Source: Diadema setosum (lineage: Eukaryota > Echinodermata > Echinoidea > Diadematoida > Diadematidae). From it: a DNA stretch of 64,000 bases. A program made the position numbers and the translations under genes. The stretch lies in the NCBI GenBank assembly GCA_033980235.1, contig CM067059.1, forward strand, positions 16,254,100 through 16,318,099, given 5' to 3'. Shown here piece after piece: positions 23,266 through 35,089 of this stretch (positions within the stretch are counted from its first letter, which is position 1; every line of letters starts with the position of its first letter). The notes under the pieces are model-generated. The model saw nothing but the letters and a program-made list of their open reading frames with translations, was not told the origin of the DNA and did no database searches.

Positions 23266-26200
23266 TCCTGTGCCCAGCTGTGAAGAGCATGCCATCCGGC
23301 AGTTTTCCTGCTCTACTAGCTTCCTAGCACCAACAAGCATCAGCTTGTAGAACAAATTAAGCCCAGGAGAGGCAGTCGCTATGCATACAGGGGCAAACTT
23401 GGAACCTCATAGCAGTGGGATTGATATTGCCCATCCATGGCATAAAAGTATTAGTCAAAAACAATCTCTGTGTAATGTCACAGGCCAGCAGCGATCAATT
23501 ACATTGTGATTACAAACTCATGCACTCTGAATGTTATTTGTAGTTGAGTATCTAAAGCAAAAAACCTCATATTTCTTTGCACTGTTTCTGGAATGATAAA
23601 AATCTTTGCAATTATTTCAAGGACAATTTTGCTGAAGACTAGTGTGCCTTGGGTAAAGGCGGTAATGCTAAAACATTACATTTCTGAAAAAAAGAAGACT
23701 TAAACTACTGTTGAAAGGTATTGTTACAGTTTTGGATGCTGATGAGACAGCTGATATGGTGTCCTGAAAATATCTTAACAAAAATATGAAACATAGATTA
23801 ACTCAGCAGTATATTCTGAAAACAATTGATGACATATTGAAAACCTACCTACTTTTCACATATTTCCAGACAGGTAATCAATTACTTTATGTGAACGCAG
23901 GAAAATGATATTTTCGGTTTTCTTATGTACCAAAGCAAATGGCAAGTACATTCAGGAAAGAAAGTGATCTTGATTAGACCCTATAGTCATTGTGATAACA
24001 TGTAAATTAATATATGTTACTATTCAAAATGGTCTATCTTTGTTTTATTTGAGTTTGCCTAGATTTTCAGTGCCATGTTTACTACTGTTATCTCTGTATG
24101 ACACTTTACAAGAATACCTGTTATGTCAGACAACTTGCTTTGCCCCGCAAGAACAATCACTTTTAAAGGTTAGAGAATGTTAGATTGATAACTGCTGGTA
24201 GGTTAGAAAAGAGAAGGAATTAAGAATGAATGAACTTCAGATGGAATCTGTGCCCTTGCAATACAAGTGAACTGTAAACTCATATCACAGCATGTAATGT
24301 GGATCAGGAGCTGTGGAAGAAGTCAAGATGATGAGATGCACCGTGTGAAAGAGGAACGTGCCACTTAGCCATGTTAGGATCTTGTGTGTTAGGTGTTTCT
24401 CTATTAGTTAATGAGATCATGTTTTGGAATGCAATATTGATGTCTTAGTTGTTCAACCAACATGCAGATTTTGATGTATTTTCTTATGAAATGTTTTGTA
24501 CATTGTAATTGTGTGAAACATGTTGTGAAGTGCAGTCATGAATGTGTGTTTTGCCTCCTCATATCATATGATTGAAAGTAGATTGTAGACCCGTGATATT
24601 CCCCTAAAAGTGTGTTTGCTGTAACTGCTCATATCATATAGTAGTTGCAGTGTATATGCCGGCTAATATATTGCTCGTAGCAACCCATGGAGGGTTTGAC
24701 TTGTGCAAGGTCCCTAAATATATGGACTAGAGCCAGTTGCATGCCATCTAATATGTTCACACAAGAACTTTTGCAGCAGAAATGTAAGATGACTGTAATT
24801 GTAATATTTTGAAATGGTTGGCTTTTAAAACCAGGTGTTTTGGTTGCCAAGATGGAGATAAATTTCTTAACCCACTGTGCAAATGTTTTGTCTTCATATT
24901 ATCACTTTGTGAGGAGGAATAAGTTGAAGTAATAACTATTATTTGTTCAACATGTGACCAACTCTTGTCATGGTTGTAGAGTATCAAAGTTACCTATGTG
25001 TTACTAGCTCCATCATGTGTTGCCAGCTTCATCATTTCATACTTAGGCTTAAAATGTTATGTAATGGTTCTTGATCTGACTTGTCTTAACTTTCTGACAA
25101 TAACAATATGAGTAATATGTCCTGAATACTCATAATCATCAACCATCAACCATGTCATCAGTTATCTGCTGCTATTAAGATCTGTGAGTAATGTACACCT
25201 CTAATGGTAGACATCTAAGCAAGCCAAGGGAGCATTTTATCATATCATTCAAGGGAATATATCACATACATGCAGTACTTTCCATTGGCTGAAAACAGGG
25301 TAACACCCTATGCAAACATTTGCTCTTACGTTATCATTATGTTGAATTGCATACCTTGATAGACTTGTAAAGGTTTCAAAACTGTATTTGTACATGCAGT
25401 ACGATTACTACTTTAAGTGACAATGTACATTGTGTACATCGATTCAAAGTCATCTTGACACAGAACATCAATTACGCAAGTGGGGAAAATGAATGAAAGC
25501 AGCATTAAAGTGCTTTATAAACCAACAGTCAGTATACTTAGAACTGACACATGCTATTGTTAAGATAAACAAAGATGAGCACTACACACATTGAGAAATA
25601 ATGTACCCATTTTGTACATACAATGTATTTTGAATGTTGTAGAATGTGGTCTTCATTGTGAATTAAAGGGTTCTTGGTCCTAAGGGATTTGTGATTCTGC
25701 TCAAAGGAGTCATAAATAGTATAATTTTCTCGTGTTCTCATTTGCTATCCTCGAAGCTCCCAAAGCTTGTCAGATATATACATGTATCAGCAAAAGGCAT
25801 AGCAAATCCAAAAATGTGGAGATTTGTACCTGAAGGAACACCATGTCAGTCAAGTCTTAAAGTGAATTTCCAATGCAGGGAATTCTATGAAGGACATGAG
25901 AACAACATGTCTAGACTGCTGTATAGAAGTCTTGTCATTAAATTGAAGAATAATGAATATTTTATTACTTTAATTGCAAACTGGTGAAGTCAAGTGTAGT
26001 ATTTGTACAATATGCCATGGCCATTTTCATTTAGCTTGTTGGTTTTGTTACTTTCCCTCAGTGTTGTGACAAGAGCTATATTCACAATGTGGACCCATTA
26101 TACCAGTGATGCTAATTATGTCTGTATTCAACTTGCCTGCTTGGAGGTACTCATATTAACATGACACATAACACACCTGTCAACTATTCCTGTCTTATAC

Positions 26201-27420
26201 AAACATTTCTTCTTCTTTTTGTCAAAGGAAGAAGAATGTTTACCCAACCTTGTATTCCTGTTATTACAAACATGTACATGTAATAATAGTGATGAATTGG
26301 AGATAAGTTAAAATTCCTGTTTTTTCCTGTATTTTCTCCCATTTATTCCTAAGTATTGAATTTCAGGGTTGCAGGTATGACATAAGCATGAAGTAAAGAG
26401 GCTCTTGATCAGTGTCCATTTGTTCATACAATGTGATGAAGATGAGGTTGAATCTACAGAGCATACTGTTTGTTAGCATAACATATATCTTAGAATGTTT
26501 ATGAAGATATGACAGCCTTGTGATTTAATTTATGCCATATTTATGTGTGCAGTAGATGCTAATGAATTTATATGTATGATAAGAATTATCCTTTTTGTTG
26601 TCAATATACATTAAGTCTGAATGATTATGAGTAGAGTTCTTTCTAATAGACTGATCGATGTATAGAACATGGTTTAGAGTGTGAAGATTGGTGTGTAAAG
26701 ATGATGACAATTTCCAAAGAAAAAAATCCTGAAATATGTAAATTACTTGCAATTGCATTATCATAATTTGAAGTCCTTGGCTCAATGTTCAGAATCTGTC
26801 AGAGCTATCATGTCTAAAGTGAAATAACTTTATGATTCATTTTTTCAAATGTTCTTTCAAATTAGAATCTGAATAATGTAAATGAGAGACCTATGTACTA
26901 TGGTATTAGCAGGTGCTTTAAGTTGTAGATGATCAAGAATTATCAGTAAAATGGTTTAGCAAGACTAGAGATTGGTTTGGCTTAAAGGCTATGAATAGAA
27001 TGAATGTTACATTTGATCAATTCTGATTTGCTGATACCATTATTGCTCTACTTTAGTATTCTAATTTACTGATACTATCGGTACAATTCAAAGAAAAGTT
27101 TAAGCATGACTACGAGGTGCAGGTACATACATACAAATATTGTCTACAGAGCTACTACATGTAGTACCAAATTGTTGCCTCAGAAAATCTGTGATGAATA
27201 TGTATTTGATAAAACACCTTGCTGTACTGGCATTGAAATTAATTTATAATCCTCTTATATCATCACCTTGCTATAAACTATGCTAATGGCTGACCTTGAC
27301 TTGTCTTTCACCTTTTATAACTTTTATACACTGTACTCATTTTTATAGTGAATTGATCCTTTTTTTTTATATTGTAAAATGATCAGAGGACTATTGTATA
27401 TTGCTGTGAATGGAAATAAA
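23266..27420 (+). other. USH2A: Probable long 3' UTR of usherin with AATAAA at 27415-27420
   Basis: After the TGA at 23263-23265 there is about 4.15 kb of AT-rich sequence without a supportable coding exon and with few of the repeats that crowd the introns. A canonical AATAAA at 27415-27420 is followed after about 50 bases by a TTTGTGTGATG stretch that could be the GU-rich downstream element. A second AATAAA lies at about 27527. The extent of the UTR is inferred; no transcript evidence is available. Confidence 0.5.
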
Positions 27421-28456
27421 TCTGCGCCTTTATGACTTGGACACTCTGGCTCTTGGTTAATGATACATTCTTCTCACTTTGTGTGATGAATGGAATGTGT
27501 AAGTTACTTTCTGTTGTGAATATTCAAATAAAAAAAAAACTTATTAATTATGTAAGTTGGATGAAATAAAACAAAAACTGGGGGAAATGAGAAATTATCT
27601 TGAAAAAAAGAGATATTGAACAATAAGAAACTAAAAGATGATGATTTAGAAAGAAAAAATATTTTAGGATAATCCAGTTTTAGAACAAAGTTCTTCACCT
27701 GAGGGAGAACAACATACTTGTATGACGATGCTAAACTCACAAAATACAGAATTTTACTGGCATGTAAATTCACAAGTAGTATTCAAAGATGCAGGAATAA
27801 ATCTCTTCAATTTTGATTGGTCCATATAACAACAGGATGTGTTACAAGGCATTCCTGTTTATGATTTTTCATCTACAGCATGACAAAGCACGAGACATGG
27901 TATTCAAATTCCAAGATATTCCACCTCATTTATTGTTACATTTTCCATGAATTATAGATTTGAAATTACACTTGCAATAAAGAATATGATGCAGAATATA
28001 CCACGGTTTCCATTGGATACCATGTGTGACTGTGACAACCGATACAAGAGATCAATCTACAAAATGAACGCAATTAAGATGTAGGCCTATTTTACACGAT
28101 GCCTATAAAAAATGAGATGATTGCTTCATTTGTCTTATGATCGAGATTTAATACCAATGTAGTCAATGCGATATTATTTAAGGGCTGTTGTGATACAATA
28201 GTATGGCGTCTGTATAATATGTAACCCTTGATGCATTTAGACACATTTTCATGAAGTGAAATTTACTTTTACCGCAGTTGCAAACCCAAAGGAACGAGTT
28301 CCGTTGTAACCATCGATGAAGGTGAATTTCATGGCCTGTCGGGAAAAAAAAAAAATCATATCTGTGGAGACTCAATGAAAGCCCTCAGTCCTGTGTGTAG
28401 GAGAGAATACCCTTCGCATTGAAAAGAACCTACTTCACTTCTTTCGGTGCAGTGTT

Positions 28457-28459
<3 letters not shown>
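27421..28459. other. Intergenic, no gene seen
   Basis: This is AT-rich sequence between the usherin 3' end and the microsatellite cluster. I see only poly-A/T runs and no open frame worth calling. Confidence 0.6.
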
Positions 28460-28493
<34 letters not shown>

Positions 28494-28502
28494 GCACGCA
28501 CG
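28460..28502. repeat. (CA)n then (CGCA)n microsatellite
   Basis: An uninterrupted CA run grades into CGCA units. Confidence 0.95.
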
Positions 28503-28665
28503 AACCCACAAAACAATAACACACAAAAACGACTGACATGGTGAGTGACAATCATAGGTCTATGGGTCGCAGTCACAAAAATGATTATTTGCTCTGCCTT
28601 GGCAGACTAGGACATTGCAAAATAATTTATAATGATGATAACAATACTTAATGATTATGGTGGTG

Positions 28666-28697
28666 ATGATAATGATGATGATGATAATAATAATGAA

Positions 28698-28729
<32 letters not shown>

Positions 28730-28797
28730 AAATAATAGTAATAATAATGATAATAATAATAATAATAATAATGATTATAATAATATTAATAATAATG

Positions 28798-28849
<52 letters not shown>

Positions 28850-28914
28850 TAATAATAATATTAATAATAATGATAATAATAATAATAATAATAATGATAA
28901 TAGTAATAATAATG

Positions 28915-28964
<50 letters not shown>

Positions 28965-28995
28965 TATTATTATTATTATTATTATAATAATAATA
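28666..28995. repeat. (TAA)n microsatellite, ~330 bp, interrupted
   Basis: TAA units are interrupted by TGA triplets. The 3' end turns into (TTA)n and back, making a TAATAATTATTA palindrome at about 28,963. Poly-Asn or poly-Ile reading frames here are artefacts. Confidence 0.95.
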
Positions 28996-29538
28996 TCTTA
29001 TCAATCTTGGTTTAACTCCAATACATGTACCACGTCATGGTCATGTTCAATAGAATCGGATGTGAAATTACAGCGGTTATGGAATTTAGAGGTTTGAGAT
29101 GTTTCCGCCGGCGGAATAGTAATATCGGTCGCAACCATGACACACCTGCAGACCGGAAGAAGTGATCATGTCATCACCTCAAAAATGTCCATCCCGTTTG
29201 TACACAAAAGTGAAGCCACTATAACCCCTATCAACCAAAAAAAAATCGTCTTTTGTATGTACGTTATTGTATTACTATGCATTGATTATAAGTGCAAAGG
29301 ATGCAAAGTACTTGTATTGATTTCATCATGTAAATAAAGAGAGATGCGATTATCTAAACCCGGTATTAAATGGAAAATGGCAGTAGGCAATCTACATCAT
29401 GGTCAATGCATAGGAGATTTATGAAGTGACGTCATCATTAACTCCACCAGTTTGCCAAAACAGGTAAAACTATCAATTCCTCAACTTTCTGATTTAAGGT
29501 GCAAACTCACTCAAACCTATACCAATTTTATATTTCCG

Positions 29539-29590
29539 TTCCACAGAGATTTTTTTTTCCTCATCGAACACTCGTCGTAGGGAAAGTCTT

Positions 29591-29673
<83 letters not shown>

Positions 29674-30135
29674 CTTGTTCTTGTTGTTTCCGGCCATCCA
29701 TCGAAGTGTATCGGATGGTGGTCCGATGAATCCGACTCGTGTTGGCCAACTACAGGTCAGTGTCAGGCATGTCGTGCTTGATCCGATGAGGCAAGATTGT
29801 TCAATATAGGAACTAATAACTTCATTCCACAGAACATTTTTTTTTTTTTCTCATTGGCCACTAACTGAAGTGTACTGGAACACAGTCTGACGTATATCCT
29901 GATTCGCTTGGTAGACTATCAAGTCAGTGTCAGACATGTCGGGCGATGATCCAATGAAGCAAGATCGTCCGATGAGGATCACGCGCGACATGTCTAACAC
30001 TGACCTGATAGTCGACTAACACAAGTTGGATTCAACAGACTGCGATTGATATCCGATACACTGCGGTGGGTGGTCGGAAGCAACTTATGAAACTTTGCTT
30101 CCGACGAGTGACCGATGAGAAAAATCTCTGTGGAA
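29539..30135. mobile_element. Composite repeat: two direct copies and one inverted copy of a ~140-170 bp unit
   Basis: Copy A (29539-29797) and copy B (29825-29965) both run from TTCCACAGA plus a T-run to GTCAGTGTCAGRCATGTCG and GCAAGAT. Copy C (about 29975-30135) is the same unit inverted: ACATGTCTAACACTGACCTG, CGACGAGTGACCGATGAG, ending CTCTGTGGAA. Copy A is expanded by an internal (GTT)n tract. The structure suggests a foldback or nested TIR element. No coding capacity is seen. Confidence 0.65.
29590..29688. repeat. (GTT)n microsatellite, ~99 bp
   Basis: About 30 GTT units with two CTT changes near the end lie inside copy A of the composite repeat. Poly-Cys, poly-Gln, poly-Asn and poly-Leu frames here are artefacts. 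Confidence 0.95.
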
Positions 30136-31054
30136 TATGATGGGGGTATAAGCTCAGAGCTTATATAGTTCGCGGCATCCGAAACGCCATTTCCAGTCGT
30201 AAGTCACCAGTCAGTATCAGTCCGAGAAGTGTCGAGTCATTGGTATCGCCCTCGGTGAGCCTTGATGCGAGTCTCTGGAGCTTGTCGGGTCAGATTTCAT
30301 CGAAACTCGTCGGAACGCCGAAATTGTAGCACTTTGGGATCAGATGAGCCTCCGATGGTCAGCGGCATGTGGTATTTATTTTACTCTACTAAATAGAACC
30401 AATTTAAGCCGTGACGTTGATGGTAATGTTGTGCTGACACTGTGCCTGTACCCATGCAAAATTGGGTTATTTCTTCTTTTGTGTGTTCATAATCAGTGAT
30501 AATAGTACTTCATATCATTCTTCATTCGGATATTATTCAATTTGGTTCAAAGGTGTTTCCAAGCAAAGCACATACCTATACAGACATTAGACTATGCATA
30601 ATCAAATATAAAATGATATGAAAAGATTTTAAGAAACAAATACTTAGAAAAAACTCCTTTGCAAAGATTAGGATACTAACGCGTTCTCATAAAACAGGTA
30701 CGTAATAAACTATAAAAGACAAAAAAAAAACAACAACAACAACATGCGTCAGACCAACTAAAATAAATGGAGGGAGAGTGATTTATAATGAAGCTATATG
30801 CACTCTGGCTGAAAGAAAGAAAATGAGAAGCGGCTGAAACGCGTGCATTGTTGATTCCTTCTCAAAATATAATAACAAGAAGAAGAGACAAACACTAATA
30901 AGCAAGAACAAGCGAGCAACTAACCACTCATATCAACAGTGATTCGTCATGTAATCAAACACCAAAAGGACTAACACGTCCTTGACTTACGTCCATCTGT
31001 CGAGATCACTGATAATACATCACTATATGTACATATTGATGTACAGATCGATCA

Positions 31055-31058
<4 letters not shown>
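30136..31058. other. Intergenic, no gene seen
   Basis: The first 230 bases share the GTCGG/CCGATG-rich style of the adjacent composite repeat and may belong to it. The rest is AT-rich unique sequence with (CAA)n at about 30,730. Confidence 0.5.

Positions 31059-31095
<37 letters not shown>
31059..31095. repeat. (TA)n microsatellite
   Basis: A pure TA run of about 18 units, 3' of the sulfotransferase-like gene. Confidence 0.95.
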
Positions 31096-31098
<3 letters not shown>

Positions 31099-31285
31099 AC
31101 TATAGAGATGAGTGGTGCACATTCCGTTTGGTGCAGCATTATTGATGAAAGGAATGTGATAGGCCTACAATAAAGTAGACTTTTCCTACTGATATCAAGA
31201 CACTCAGAAATTATGAGAAAATTCGGCATGATAAATGGATAGTACGCGTATTTTGTAGATTGGAAAAAGATGTATTAAAATATCA

Positions 31286-31291
31286 TTTATT
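31286..31291 (-). promoter_or_regulatory. Candidate poly(A) signal of the sulfotransferase-like gene
   Basis: AATAAA on the - strand (TTTATT on +) lies about 320 bases past the stop codon at 31610-31612. Confidence 0.4.
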
Positions 31292-31609
31292 GATGATTAC
31301 AATTTCATAATGGCACCAACCCAATTTTCTGTATTACTTATGTTTGTTACGTACAAAATATACTGCGTAATTGAACTGAAACATTGACAGCAGCATCCTC
31401 ATTCTGCCTTGGCAAATGATCTTTATCTCTTATGCATTATGTATTTCTCTTCACTGGCCACAAATTCATACGGTTTCCTTATCTTAAAATACATCAAATT
31501 GATTATAACAGTGTTGGTAAATTCACAATTTCCAAGAATTTGAACCATTGCAAAGATTTGTCTTTTTAGATTTGCCATAAAAGTCTTTGAAATATGTTTA
31601 ATTCTAGGA

Positions 31610-33570
31610 TTACACCTTAATTCTACTGTTGTACATCTCCTCATAATACTTCATAACCCTTTCCGAACATCGTATGACGTCAGGAGTCAATCTATCGGGA
31701 TACTTGCTCGGAGGCAGAAATTTGTTGCTCCTCATTGCCGTCCCATAAAAATTGACAAGATCCAATACAACATTATCCCCAGCAGCTTTCCAGGATCTTA
31801 GAGATTCTGTGGAAGCATCCCACTGAAGGAGTGACTCGCTGTAGGGGAACCCCACCGCTGCGCAATAGGCTTTCAAGACTTCACCAGGCTTCGCCAAGAG
31901 ATCGTCGGCATCGATCACGATCGGATCGTCGTCGATGTTTTCGCGGACGTATTTCCAGACATCATAGAGCTCCTTGAAATAGCAGCCTGGTGGGAGGTAC
32001 TTGTCGTCTCGTTCGATGTCGTATGTTGCTTCGTTAGCAGCTTCGCCCTGGAGTAGACCAAGCTGAGAAAACAGCGAAAACGTAGCTTTTCTCCCTGAGT
32101 TGATGCAGCGGACCGGATGGCGAATGAGAAAGGTGTGCTTAAAGCCGCTGGGCAGGTACTGGAAAGTGTGGCCGCTACCCATTCCTACACCCATGTCTTT
32201 GACGAACACGTATTTACCGGTCGCACTCTCAAGCTCTTTCTTTATCGATGCATATCTACAACAAAAGTTAAAAAAAGAAGAAAATATATAAAGAATACCA
32301 AAAATGGTATATATGATTATATAATACAGTTTTCCAACAAAAAAAGAAAGAGAGAAAGGTGTATTCTATAGTATGTATCTCAGAATTTCCACACTGTCGG
32401 GGGCTGTTATTGTTCTCCATGAAGAAGTGAGTGGGGCTTGCTGCTAGATATATATCTCGTGAAGCTGTTCGAAGGGGGTCATCCCACGAGACCGACACCC
32501 ATGAGTCATATACGGTCCACGAGACCGACATAAAAATAGGTTCATGAGTCACATACAGCCCACGAGTTATACGGCTCACGGGTCATACAGCCCATGCAGT
32601 TCGACACTACGCAGAAAGGGCTCAAGAGACCGACACTGCGCAATGAAGGCTCACGAGACCGACATTACGCAAAAAAAAAAAAAAAAGGCTCATGAGACCT
32701 AGGGGTGCTGTTCGTCATGTCGGTCTCGTGGGCCTTCTTTGCCTAGTGTCGGTCTCGTGAGCCTCTTTTCCTTAGTTTCGGTCTCGTGAGCTTGATTTGC
32801 GTAGCGTCGGTTTCGTGAGCCTTTTAAGCGTAATGTCGGTCTCGTGGGCTTTGTTTGCGTATAGTGTCGGTCTAGTGAGCCTTTTCTGCATACTGTCGAA
32901 CTCATGGGCTGTATAACTAGTGGGCTTATTTTACTTGATGTCGAATTCGTTGGTTTTATTTACTAAGTGTCGAACTCGTGGGCTGTATGACTTGTGAGCT
33001 GTGTGAATCACGGGTGTCGGTCTCGTGACGTGCACCCGTTCGAAGACGTCCGACCTATCTGCTTTCTCGAGTTTCTCGAGTCTGTGGCTGACGATGGAAG
33101 TACTTGAGCATTTCGTGCATTTGGGGGGGGGGGGGGGTTGCGACATAATGGTCTCATGCAGATTTTGTTGTTGTTGTTGCTATAGCGTGTTGACTCTTAT
33201 CATGGTCATAATCTGACTGCATGTATAGTAACTACCACCTTAACAAATTAAAGTTTTGGGTTTTGTGTTTGGTTCGTATCGGTCGTAACCTGTTTTATTG
33301 ATATTGTGTTCATGATGGTGATGAAGCTATCATGCAAATTGCAAATATTATTGAAAGACTAATTTGCATTACAACGCAACCTAAAAAAAAAAAAAAAAAA
33401 TGAGTAGGTATTATCATGCGACCACTACTAATTTCATCGAAGACTAGAGCAGGTTCTTATTTTTCGACTTCTCTTCAATTCTGTCACGCGGTCCTTAACC
33501 CGAATTTGATATTAGAACAAATTTAAAGATCATCAATTAAGACTGGATTCAAAACGTGATCGTCAATATT

Positions 33571-33616
<46 letters not shown>

Positions 33617-35089
33617 AAAAAATATAATGTGAAAACACACCAAAGTTTAACATGTGTCGTATATAACCCTTTCGTGCACTTCTGTCCTGGTAAAGTGATC
33701 TGGTACACCTTTAATTCTTATTTCGAATACTACTAGTCAATAAAATCAATATTATTATGTTCGATCAGTCTTATACAGTAGTCATATTGTCTTTCACAGC
33801 TTAACGTTATCACTCCTCGTGAGTTAATATAACGTGATTTGATACTTCAAAAGTTGTATCCATAAACCTGTGGAGAAAACCTCGATGCCTTTGAGTTTTG
33901 AAGCTTTTTAGTATTTTGTTTTGCGAAGCGCCAGGCGACACTGTGCGCTATATGCAAGTATAGCTACAATATCATTATCATTATCATTGTTAATACCACA
34001 TGCATGTCCTTCTGCCACAACGTTCGCGGAGGGGAGGTTGTCATTGATCCCACAAAGGATCTCCTCGACCTCATCACGTACGTACAAAAACGTTCCTTGA
34101 TCGAGGATCATCGAGGATTATGATTTTGTCATGTATTTACAGGAAACGCGGTAGGGGCTCAGTTTGATTAAAAAAAATGTGAAATGAAACGCGAGTTCAA
34201 GTTCATTGCTGTATATCCCTATATCAGGGCTCCACAATAACTTTTATTTTCGGTGGCCCAAAGGCAAACATCCGACCTTTTTTGATGGCCCGATCAGGCC
34301 ACCAAATTCTTTATTTCTGAAATTTTGGTGGCCCGACGTGCGTTTTTGGTGGCCCCGGCCCACCGAGCCACCGTTAGTGTCGAGCCCTGCCTATGTACAC
34401 ATCTAACGAATTCCATGACGTAAGGTGTGAGGCAAAATATCGGTAAACTGAATTGCATGCTTTTAGCAGAGTTATCATTTCTATTCTCTTAACGCTCTTG
34501 ATCGCAGTTAATTGGTAATTACATATTAAAGTCTTCCATTAATTCTGTCACTGTTGCTTGAAATTCAAAGAATGGTCCTATTCTGGGCATATGTCTTCTA
34601 GACACCAGTATTTTTTTTTTTCAAAGGCAAAGAGTTTCTTTCTTTTTTTTTATGTAGGGCGATCAGTAGTATATCTCTGATTGTATATAACGATGTTTTA
34701 TAATATTCATACTTTCACCATCTGCATTCGAAAACGTATGAACGTTTCATATGACTTTCAAAGATTTCTTACAAATGAAGCAATTAATATAGATTAAATT
34801 GTAGAACTCACGCAAGGCGTTTCGGATCAAGTCTTGTGTGTGCTTCAGCACCCACAAGATCGGCTGCCTTTCCCACCGCCTCTTCGTTTCCTTCATACGT
34901 CATCGGGAGATCATCACCACATGACCCTTTGTACGCCTTGGCCGCAACGTAGCAGTAAATGTAAGGCTCGAAGTGGACCTCCATGTCCTGGATAGCGCAC
35001 AGGCATTTTGTTAAAGCAGTTGAAATGGCCCTTGGGACACACCACAGGATAACCTTGGCCCCTTCAGGGCCTGAATTACTGGACGACAT
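31610..35089 (-). CDS. PAPS-dependent sulfotransferase-like P-loop protein, 307 aa, two exons
   Basis: Exon 1 is 34812-35089 and exon 2 is 31610-32255; the intron is phase 2 (donor GTGAGT; acceptor after a T-rich tract ending GTTGTAG). The ATG at 35087-35089 was chosen because an in-frame TAA lies upstream with no other ATG between. Residues 13-28 (VILWCVPRAISTALTK) match the 5'-phosphosulfate loop of sulfotransferases. Residues 135-148 (FLIRHPVRCINSGR), with Arg138 and Ser146, match the 3'-phosphate binding segment. KYVFVKDM (107-114) is the strand before it. The fold is typical of cytosolic or soluble family members: no signal peptide and no transmembrane helix. It would transfer sulfate from PAPS to an acceptor I cannot infer. 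The neighbours give no functional clue. It is intact, with no frameshift seen. Confidence 0.8.
32256..32465. other. Intron start of sulfotransferase-like gene
   Basis: AT-rich intron sequence next to the acceptor, with nothing else seen. Confidence 0.5.
32466..33045. mobile_element. Foldback element of inverted 29-bp minisatellite arrays, ~580 bp
   Basis: The right arm (about 32718-33030) contains successive units starting GTCGGTCTCGTGAGCC at 32719, 32748, 32777, 32806 and 32835 (exact 29-bp spacing), then 32866 and 32895, then more diverged units. The left arm (about 32480-32690) carries the same unit inverted (GGCTCACGAGACCGACATTA). The ends GTTCGAAGGGGG and ACGTGCACCCGTTCGAA are also inverted. 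Inverted repeats made of tandem subrepeats are the hallmark of foldback (FB) and sea-urchin TU elements. Membership of those families is inference. It lies in the sulfotransferase-like gene's intron. Confidence 0.75.
33123..33137. repeat. Poly-G run
   Basis: A 15-base G run lies next to the foldback element. Confidence 0.9.
33573..33613. repeat. (TA)n microsatellite in intron
   Basis: An uninterrupted TA run in the sulfotransferase-like gene's intron. Confidence 0.95.
34225..34389. mobile_element. Short TIR element, CAGGGCTC...GAGCCCTG, 165 bp
   Basis: CAGGGCTCCACAATAACTTT at the left pairs with the reverse complement of GTTAGTGTCGAGCCCTGC at the right. Inner GGTGGCCC and GGCCACC motifs repeat. 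A related copy lies at 59672-59880. Confidence 0.6.

Noticed and set aside
28632..29097. Poly-Asn and poly-Ile open frames
   Set aside because: Products of the (TAA)n microsatellite.
29494..29809. Poly-Gln, poly-Cys, poly-Asn and poly-Leu open frames
   Set aside because: Products of the (GTT)n microsatellite.
28460..31095. CRISPR-like or prokaryotic repeat array
   Set aside because: These are microsatellites and a compound eukaryotic repeat; no spacers of uniform length exist.
32699..32905. Open frame with repeated RDRH/TRPT peptides
   Set aside because: It is the translated 29-bp minisatellite of the foldback element, not a protein repeat.
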